Assembly (NCBI GenBank): GCA_009774735.1 | Contig: VSOH01000023.1 | Span: forward strand, 1-13,891 | Direction: 5' to 3' | DNA length: 13,891 bases | Source: Clostridiales bacterium | GTDB lineage: Bacteria; Bacillota_A; Clostridia; Oscillospirales; Acutalibacteraceae | Shown here: in pieces, positions 9,438 to 13,891 of the stretch | Layout of the letters: each line of letters begins with the position of its first letter | Numbering within the stretch: the first letter of the stretch is position 1 | Position numbers and translations under genes: made by a program | The notes under the pieces: generated by a model | The model's database searches: none | Seen by the model: only the letters and a program-made list of their open reading frames with translations | What the model was told of the DNA's origin: nothing

Positions 9438-9444
9438 CGGAAAA

Positions 9445-9600
9445 ATGACAAAAAAATATTTACCTCCTGAGTTTGAAGTTGATTTATTCAATTTAAGCAG
9501 TTCGTCTGTGGTAACCACCAGTGGTAATATGGAAATTCCCGGCGGTGATATTGAAATCGACCTTGCTGATCTTGAAGCAGCAAATGCTCTTGAATATTAA
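9445..9600 (+). CDS. Small acidic peptide (51 aa), function unknown
   Basis: I do not recognise a named family. The 51-residue product starts MTKKYLPPEFEVDLFN, followed by a serine run (18-21), VVTTSG (22-27), a Pro-Gly-Gly-Asp (32-35) and an acidic tail. It has no cysteine, signal peptide or membrane segment, and a net charge near -8, so it is probably made as a cytoplasmic peptide. Evidence that it is real: a strong ribosome binding site, an 18-base gap after the giant gene, and a perfect terminator immediately behind, which makes a clean two-gene unit. From memory, short unannotated proteins with a similar YxxPExEVxxF...TTS opening are frequent in gut Clostridia; I cannot check this here. 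It might be a peptide precursor, a partner of the enzyme gene, or a regulator. Confidence 0.75.
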   Translation: MTKKYLPPEFEVDLFNLSSSSVVTTSGNMEIPGGDIEIDLADLEAANALEY

Positions 9601-9607
9601 TATCATG

Positions 9608-9639
9608 AAAAGCAGTAGGTGAAAGCCTGCTGCTTTTTT
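9608..9639 (+). terminator. Intrinsic terminator after the small peptide gene
   Basis: The arms 9608-9620 and 9625-9637 pair over 13 positions, including three G-U pairs, and close a GAAA tetraloop (9621-9624). A run of six T (9634-9639) forms the 3' edge. The stem starts 8 bases after the stop codon. It separates the glycosidase unit from the housekeeping operon. Confidence 0.93.
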
Positions 9640-9679
9640 AATTTATTATGAATATTGTAAACAAAATGTTAACAAACTG

Positions 9680-9708
9680 TTGACCTTACAATTTATTACT
9701 AATATAAT
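9680..9708 (+). promoter_or_regulatory. Housekeeping (sigma-A type) promoter of the yicC-priA operon
   Basis: TTGACC (9680-9685) and a perfect TATAAT (9703-9708) are separated by 17 bp, close to the vegetative consensus. Transcription would begin near 9715, giving a T-rich leader of about 60 nt before the yicC start. A small palindrome, TGTTAACA (9667-9674), lies just upstream of the -35 box, but nothing else suggests a specific regulator. Confidence 0.88.
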
Positions 9709-9760
9709 ATTATCAATTGAAACAATGTTTTGTTTTACATTTTATTTTGTTTGTTTTTTC

Positions 9761-9766
9761 AGGAGG
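9761..9766 (+). promoter_or_regulatory. Ribosome binding site that fixes the yicC start
   Basis: AGGAGG lies 9 bases before the ATG at 9776. It excludes an upstream TTG in the same frame at 9680, which lies inside the promoter and would add an unlikely hydrophobic extension. Confidence 0.92.
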
Positions 9767-9775
9767 TGTAAATAT

Positions 9776-10654
9776 ATGGTTAAATCAATGACCGGCTTTG
9801 GCAGAGCTGTTGCCGAGCTTGATGGTTATGTTATCACGATTGAGCTTAAATCTGTTAATCACAGGTATTTTGAGTTTTATTCACGCTGTCCAAGGCAATA
9901 TGGGTTTATTGATGATAAAATCAAGTCTTATGTCAACAGCCGCGTTTCCAGAGGTAAAATAGAGTGTTTTGTTGGAATTGAGGCTCTTAATACTGATGCT
10001 GCAGAGGTTGCTGTTAACAATACTCTTGCTTCTGCATATGTCAAGGCATTAAAGGAATTATCATCAACATATAATTTGAAAGAAGATTTCGGTGCATCAA
10101 CCATCAGCCGTTTTCAGGATGTTCTTGTTGTGAAAAAAGCTGAAGAGGATGAGGAGAAAATATGGCAGTTAGTTAAAGCTGTTGCAGAAACCGCTGTTGA
10201 TAAGTTTATTGAAATGCGCTCGGTTGAGGGTGAAAAGATGTATAATGATATTTTTTCACGTTCACAATTCATTCTTGACACTGTTTCCTTTATTGAGGAA
10301 CGCTCACCGCAGACTGTTAAAGAATATAATGACAAACTCATTGAAAGAGTTCATGAGTTAATCGGTGATGTTTCTCTTGATGAGAGCCGAATTATGCAGG
10401 AGGTTGCAATTTATGCCGATAAGGTTGCAGTTGCAGAAGAAACTGTAAGACTTCGCTCTCATATTGAACAGCTCAGAGAATTTCTTAACTGTGATGAGTC
10501 TGTCGGAAGAAAAATGGATTTCCTTGTGCAGGAAATCAACCGTGAAACAAACACAATCGGCTCAAAGTGCAACGATGTTGAAATTGCTCGCAAGGTTGTT
10601 GATATGAAGGCTGAGATTGAAAAGATACGTGAGCAAATACAGAATATAGAGTAA
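9776..10654 (+). CDS. yicC: YicC/YloC-family endoribonuclease
   Basis: A 292-residue cytoplasmic protein, close to the usual family length of about 290. The N-terminal YicC domain opens with MTGFGRA (5-11) and ELKSVNHRY (23-31), followed by the SRGKIE segment. The C-terminal DUF1732 domain ends with the hallmark block at 253-292, including EINRETNTIGSK and the MKAEIEKIREQ helix. Characterised relatives (E. coli YicC, B. subtilis YloC) are reported as endoribonucleases involved in RNA turnover; that role here is by homology. It is the first gene of the operon, directly behind the promoter, and its stop lies 4 bases before remA. The start is chosen by the AGGAGG and by the fit to the family N-terminus. 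Confidence 0.95.
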   Translation: MVKSMTGFGRAVAELDGYVITIELKSVNHRYFEFYSRCPRQYGFIDDKIKSYVNSRVSRGKIECFVGIEALNTDAAEVAVNNTLASAYVKALKELSSTYNLKEDFGASTISRFQDVLVVKKAEEDEEKIWQLVKAVAETAVDKFIEMRSVEGEKMYNDIFSRSQFILDTVSFIEERSPQTVKEYNDKLIERVHELIGDVSLDESRIMQEVAIYADKVAVAEETVRLRSHIEQLREFLNCDESVGRKMDFLVQEINRETNTIGSKCNDVEIARKVVDMKAEIEKIREQIQNIE

Positions 10655-10658
10655 TATT

Positions 10659-10910
10659 ATGAATTTAATCAATATTGGTTTTGGCAATCTTATTAATGCA
10701 GACAGAATTGTCACAATTGTTTCTCCGGAGTCTGCACCGGTAAAAAAAATAGTGCGTGAAAGCAAAGCAAACGGTACGTTGATTGATGCTACACATGGAA
10801 GAAAAACGCAGAGTGTTTTCATTACCGATAGTGACAATGTAGTGCTTTCATATCTCGATTTAAAGCAGATTTCTGCTAAGCTTGGTAAGGAGGTTGATAC
10901 CGATGAGTAA
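10659..10910 (+). CDS. remA: RemA/DUF370 DNA-binding regulator
   Basis: An 83-residue protein of the DUF370 family. INIGFGNLINADRIV (4-18), IVSPESAPVKKI (20-31) and LIDATHGRKT (41-50) match B. subtilis RemA (YlzA), which forms ring-shaped oligomers that bind DNA and activate biofilm matrix operons. The family is widespread in Firmicutes beside gmk, so its target genes in this organism are unknown. The ATG follows the yicC stop by 4 bases with no good Shine-Dalgarno of its own, which suggests translation coupled to yicC. The 3' end overlaps gmk by 8 bases and contains the gmk ribosome binding site. Confidence 0.93.
   Translation: MNLINIGFGNLINADRIVTIVSPESAPVKKIVRESKANGTLIDATHGRKTQSVFITDSDNVVLSYLDLKQISAKLGKEVDTDE
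10887..10893 (+). promoter_or_regulatory. Ribosome binding site that fixes the gmk start
   Basis: AAGGAGG lies inside the end of remA, 9 bases before the ATG at 10903. It supports that start over the in-frame codon at 10882, which lies before the site. Confidence 0.88.
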
Positions 10911-11472
10911 AGGAATGCTTGTTGTGTTCTCTGCACCCAGCGGATGCGGTAAGGATACTGTTTTTAAAGAAATCTGTAAGCTCAGGGATGATGTTGTTGA
11001 ATCGGTTTCAGCAACAACCAGAAAGCCGAGAGATGGTGAGGTTGACGGTGTTAACTATTTTTTTGTTAGTGAAAATGAATTTAAAAAAATGATTGATAAC
11101 GGCGGGCTTCTTGAATTCAATAATTACAATGGCTGTTATTACGGAACACCTGTTAAAGGCATTAATAATGCTGTTGAACAGGGCAAGGTCTGCTTTTTGA
11201 TAATTGATGTCAACGGTGCTGAAAAAATCAAGGAGCTTTATCCTGATTGTCTGTCAATTTTTCTTCTGCCGCCAAGTATTGAAGAGCTTGAAAAGCGTTT
11301 GAGAGGCAGAGACAGCGATGGTGATGAGATTATTAAAAGCCGTCTTGATATTGCAATGGTTGAGCTTTCATATAAAGACAAATATGATTATCAGATTATT
11401 AACGACGATTTGAATGAATGTGTCGATAATATTAATAAAATACTTAATACCGAGCTGAGAAAGCGCGGTTAA
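10903..11472 (+). CDS. gmk: Guanylate kinase
   Basis: A 189-residue cytoplasmic enzyme that phosphorylates GMP to GDP with ATP, an essential step in purine nucleotide supply. The P-loop APSGCGKDT spans 11-19, with K17 as the phosphate-binding lysine. The GMP-binding lobe carries TTRKPRDGEVDGVNYFF (38-54) and the later YYGTPV segment. The lid region contains RLRGRDSDGDE and is followed by the SRLDIA helix. Length is normal for bacterial Gmk (about 190-207). An aspartate (D18) follows the P-loop lysine where relatives usually have Ser or Gly. It overlaps remA by 8 bases and is followed by rpoZ after 30 bases. Confidence 0.97.
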   Translation: MSKGMLVVFSAPSGCGKDTVFKEICKLRDDVVESVSATTRKPRDGEVDGVNYFFVSENEFKKMIDNGGLLEFNNYNGCYYGTPVKGINNAVEQGKVCFLIIDVNGAEKIKELYPDCLSIFLLPPSIEELEKRLRGRDSDGDEIIKSRLDIAMVELSYKDKYDYQIINDDLNECVDNINKILNTELRKRG

Positions 11473-11489
11473 TATTTGAAATTATTGTT

Positions 11490-11494
11490 AGGAG
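11490..11494 (+). promoter_or_regulatory. Ribosome binding site that fixes the rpoZ start
   Basis: AGGAG lies 8 bases before the ATG at 11503. It excludes an in-frame TTG at 11476 upstream of the site. Confidence 0.82.
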
Positions 11495-11502
11495 ATATTA
11501 TT

Positions 11503-11712
11503 ATGTTTAATCCGGATTTAAAGAAATTATTAAAGAACTGCAACAGCCGCTACAGTCTTGTTGTTGGTACTGCTAAAAGAGCAAGAGAAATTCGTGACGA
11601 GGCGATTGCAAGAGAAGAGCATGTTGATGTAAAGACAGTTTCAACTGCTATTGATGAAATCCTTGACGGAAAATATGTTATTGACGAGCCTGAAGAAATC
11701 AAGTCAAAATAA
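11503..11712 (+). CDS. rpoZ: DNA-directed RNA polymerase omega subunit
   Basis: A 69-residue small subunit that helps fold and hold the beta-prime subunit in RNA polymerase. The start MFNPDLKKLL, then SRYSLVVGTAKRARE (residues 14-28) and the downstream VKTVSTAIDEILDGKY helix, match the Rpb6/omega pattern. The length is typical for Firmicutes omega (about 65-75). Its position after gmk is the classic arrangement. Its TAA overlaps the priA start by one base (TAATG), indicating termination-reinitiation coupling. Confidence 0.95.
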   Translation: MFNPDLKKLLKNCNSRYSLVVGTAKRAREIRDEAIAREEHVDVKTVSTAIDEILDGKYVIDEPEEIKSK

Positions 11713-13891
11713 TGAACAGGCTTATTGCGACTGTTGCTGTTGAAAAAGCTTTTTTCAATATTGACAGTGATTATGACTATTATGTTCCGGACAAGCTATT
11801 AAATGTTGCTAAGGTTGGTATGATGGTTAAAGTGCCGTTCGGCAACGGCAACAGGCTGCGTGATGGAATGATTGTAAAATTATATACTGCAATTAATTCA
11901 AAGCTTAAGGAGATTGATTCAGTTGTATCGAATGCTCCGCTTCTCAGTGAAGAAATGATTTCGCTTGCGCTATGGCTTAAGAAAAGATGCTTTTGTACTA
12001 CTTTTGATTGTCTAAGGCAGATGTTGCCAAGAGGCTATGGCAAAGTAGGGGATAAGTCGTCAAAAATGGTAACTTTGCTTGTTCAGAATGAGAATGATCT
12101 GCCTAAGCTTACGCCTAAGCAAAGAAGTGTTATTAATCTGCTTTTTGATATCGGAACTGCCGGTGTTGATGAGATTTGTGCATTCTGCTCAGTTGGCAAG
12201 GCTGTTTTGAAAAATCTTGAGAAATATGGTGTCATAGCTTTTTTTGATAAGCAGGTTTACAGAACCCCATATAAAGTTTCTGATCATGAAACCGATACCT
12301 CAGAGATTGAGTTGTCGCACAAGCAGAATCAAGCTTATCAGACTTTTCTTGATATGATTAATCATGAGGGCGGCAGCGGTCTTCTTTTCGGTGTAACAGG
12401 CTGCGGCAAAACGCAGGTCTATTTGAAGTTAATTGACCGAGTTATTGAGCAGGGGAAGGATGTTATAGTTCTTGTTCCTGAAATTGGCTTAACTTCACAG
12501 GCATTATCAATATTTCATAGCAGATACGGCAGCAAGGTTGCTGTTATTCACAGTGGTTTATCGCTTGGTGAGCGTAATGATGAATACAAGCGTATTGATA
12601 GTGGTGATGCTAAAATCGTTGTTGGTACACGCAGTGCCGTTTTTGCTCCTGTGCATAATCTTGGACTGATTGTTATGGATGAGGAACAGGAGAACACTTA
12701 TAAAAGTGAGCGCACTCCAAGATACAGTGCTAAGGATGTTGCAAATTTCAGAGCAAAGTACAATAAAGCTTTGTTTCTGATGACTTCGGCAACGCCAAGT
12801 CTTGAGAGCTATTCAAGTGCAGTTTCAGGTAAAATTAGGCTGTTTGAAATTGATGAACGCTTTGGAGCCTCAAAGCTGCCTGAGGTTGTAACAGTAGATA
12901 TGAAGGCAGAAATAAAAAACGGCAACAGAACACCTGTTTCTGCTAAGCTAAAAGAGTGCTTGATGGAAACGCTTGATAATGGCAAACAGGCAATTCTGCT
13001 GATAAACAGACGAGGCTATAATACATTTATTGCCTGTACTGATTGCGGTAATGTTATTACATGTCCAAGCTGTTCAATCTCATTAACTTATCACAGCTAT
13101 AGCAACAGACTTGTATGCCATTACTGTGGTTACACAAAAAGACTTGATAATAAATGTCCTGAATGCAGCAGTGAAAATATAAGATACAGCGGTTATGGTA
13201 CTCAAAGAATAGAGGACGAGTTAGCTGCTCTGTTCCCTACGGCTAAAATTCTCCGTATGGATGCAGATACAACATCTTCTAAATTCAGTCATGATAAATT
13301 GTTTAAAGCATTTAAAAATCATGAGTATGATATTTTAATAGGTACTCAGATGGTTGCAAAGGGTCTTGATTTTCCTGATGTGACTCTTGTGGGTGTAGTT
13401 AATGCAGATAATTCGCTTTATGATGAAAACTATAACAGCAGTGAACGCTGTTTTGATTTGATTACACAGGTTATAGGTCGCAGCGGCAGGCGTGATGAAA
13501 AGGGTCTTGCTGTTATACAGACGATTAATCCTTTTAATCCCACTCTTGAGTTTGCTGCGAATCAGGATTATAAATCCTTTTATAATAATGAGATTTCACT
13601 GAGAAAGGCTATGATTTATCCGCCGTACTGCGATATTTATTCAGCATCCTTCGTCGGTGAAAATGAAAACACTGTTGCACTTTGTGCGAAAGCATTTTTT
13701 GATATTTTAAAGGAGCTTAATGCCGATAACAGCCAAAAGCTGATTGTACTCGGTCCGAGTCCTGCCAAAATTTCAAAATTAAACAATCAGTTCAGATACA
13801 GATTGTCAATAAAATGCAAAAATTCAAAAAAAATTCGCAAACTTTTTAATGATATTTTAATAAGATTATGTAAAATTAAAGAATATAAGGA
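11712..13891 (+). CDS. priA: Primosomal protein N' / replication-restart helicase PriA, 3' end cut by the window
   Basis: The frame stays open for 726 codons to the window edge; PriA is usually about 730-810 residues, so little is missing. The protein reloads the replicative helicase at collapsed forks. The N-terminal 3'-DNA-binding domain (about 1-105) and a winged-helix region precede the helicase core. Core motifs seen are Walker A GVTGCGKT (227-234, K233), Walker B DEEQ (323-326), TSATPSLES (358-366), GTQMVAKGLDF (544-554) and the arginine-finger motif QVIGRSGRR (586-594). Eight cysteines (C442, C445, C451, C454, C469, C472, C482, C485) form the two zinc sites inserted in the second helicase lobe. 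Walker B usually reads DEEH in PriA. Translation probably couples to rpoZ through the TAATG overlap. Confidence 0.96.
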   Translation, partial: MNRLIATVAVEKAFFNIDSDYDYYVPDKLLNVAKVGMMVKVPFGNGNRLRDGMIVKLYTAINSKLKEIDSVVSNAPLLSEEMISLALWLKKRCFCTTFDCLRQMLPRGYGKVGDKSSKMVTLLVQNENDLPKLTPKQRSVINLLFDIGTAGVDEICAFCSVGKAVLKNLEKYGVIAFFDKQVYRTPYKVSDHETDTSEIELSHKQNQAYQTFLDMINHEGGSGLLFGVTGCGKTQVYLKLIDRVIEQGKDVIVLVPEIGLTSQALSIFHSRYGSKVAVIHSGLSLGERNDEYKRIDSGDAKIVVGTRSAVFAPVHNLGLIVMDEEQENTYKSERTPRYSAKDVANFRAKYNKALFLMTSATPSLESYSSAVSGKIRLFEIDERFGASKLPEVVTVDMKAEIKNGNRTPVSAKLKECLMETLDNGKQAILLINRRGYNTFIACTDCGNVITCPSCSISLTYHSYSNRLVCHYCGYTKRLDNKCPECSSENIRYSGYGTQRIEDELAALFPTAKILRMDADTTSSKFSHDKLFKAFKNHEYDILIGTQMVAKGLDFPDVTLVGVVNADNSLYDENYNSSERCFDLITQVIGRSGRRDEKGLAVIQTINPFNPTLEFAANQDYKSFYNNEISLRKAMIYPPYCDIYSASFVGENENTVALCAKAFFDILKELNADNSQKLIVLGPSPAKISKLNNQFRYRLSIKCKNSKKIRKLFNDILIRLCKIKEYK

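Noticed and set aside
9680..9775. Extension of YicC to an upstream TTG start
   Set aside because: The TTG is part of the -35 box, the extra 32 residues do not fit the family, and a perfect AGGAGG precedes the ATG at 9776.
10562..10936. 124-codon open frame on the minus strand across remA
   Set aside because: It lies antisense to the well-supported yicC end, remA and gmk start, has no ribosome binding site of note, and its hydrophobic, low-complexity product matches nothing known.
1..13891. CRISPR array, tRNA/rRNA genes, transposase or insertion-sequence ends
   Set aside because: No regularly spaced direct repeats, tRNA-like cloverleaf, rRNA segments or transposase-like frames were seen. The repetition present is at the protein-domain level within the giant gene.

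Overview
The window looks like a low-GC, Gram-positive member of the Clostridia, probably a gut Oscillospirales/Ruminococcaceae-type bacterium. This rests on three things: strong AGGAGG ribosome binding sites and TAA stops at every complete gene; the Firmicutes-type order yicC - remA - gmk - rpoZ - priA; and a giant secreted multidomain glycosidase typical of plant-fibre degraders. The taxonomic call is inferred from gene content and style, with no database match behind it.

Region 1 (1-165) is a leader with inverted repeats and no gene. Region 2 (166-9600) is an accessory unit of two genes. The first encodes a 3086-residue exported protein. Its recognisable core is a family 43 arabinanase-like catalytic domain in mid-protein, with all three acidic catalytic residues present. 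Around it lie two LamG-like domains, three chitobiase-type beta repeats, FIVAR-like helical modules and about 1000 residues I cannot assign. Eighteen bases after its stop is a 51-codon gene for an acidic, cysteine-free peptide with no signal sequence. A strong intrinsic terminator (13-bp stem, GAAA loop, T-tract) closes the unit.

Region 3 (9680-13891) is a housekeeping operon read from a consensus-like promoter (TTGACC, 17 bp, TATAAT). It encodes the YicC-family endoribonuclease, the RemA/DUF370 regulator, guanylate kinase, RNA polymerase omega subunit and the replication-restart helicase PriA. PriA runs off the window after 726 codons. The genes are tightly packed (gaps of 4 and 30 bases, overlaps of 8 bases and 1 base), which suggests co-transcription and translational coupling.

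The two units are independent: the first probably serves extracellular pectin/arabinan breakdown, the second RNA turnover, GMP phosphorylation, transcription and replication restart. The least explained parts are the small peptide gene behind the giant enzyme and the large unassigned segments of the enzyme, especially residues about 1775-2370.
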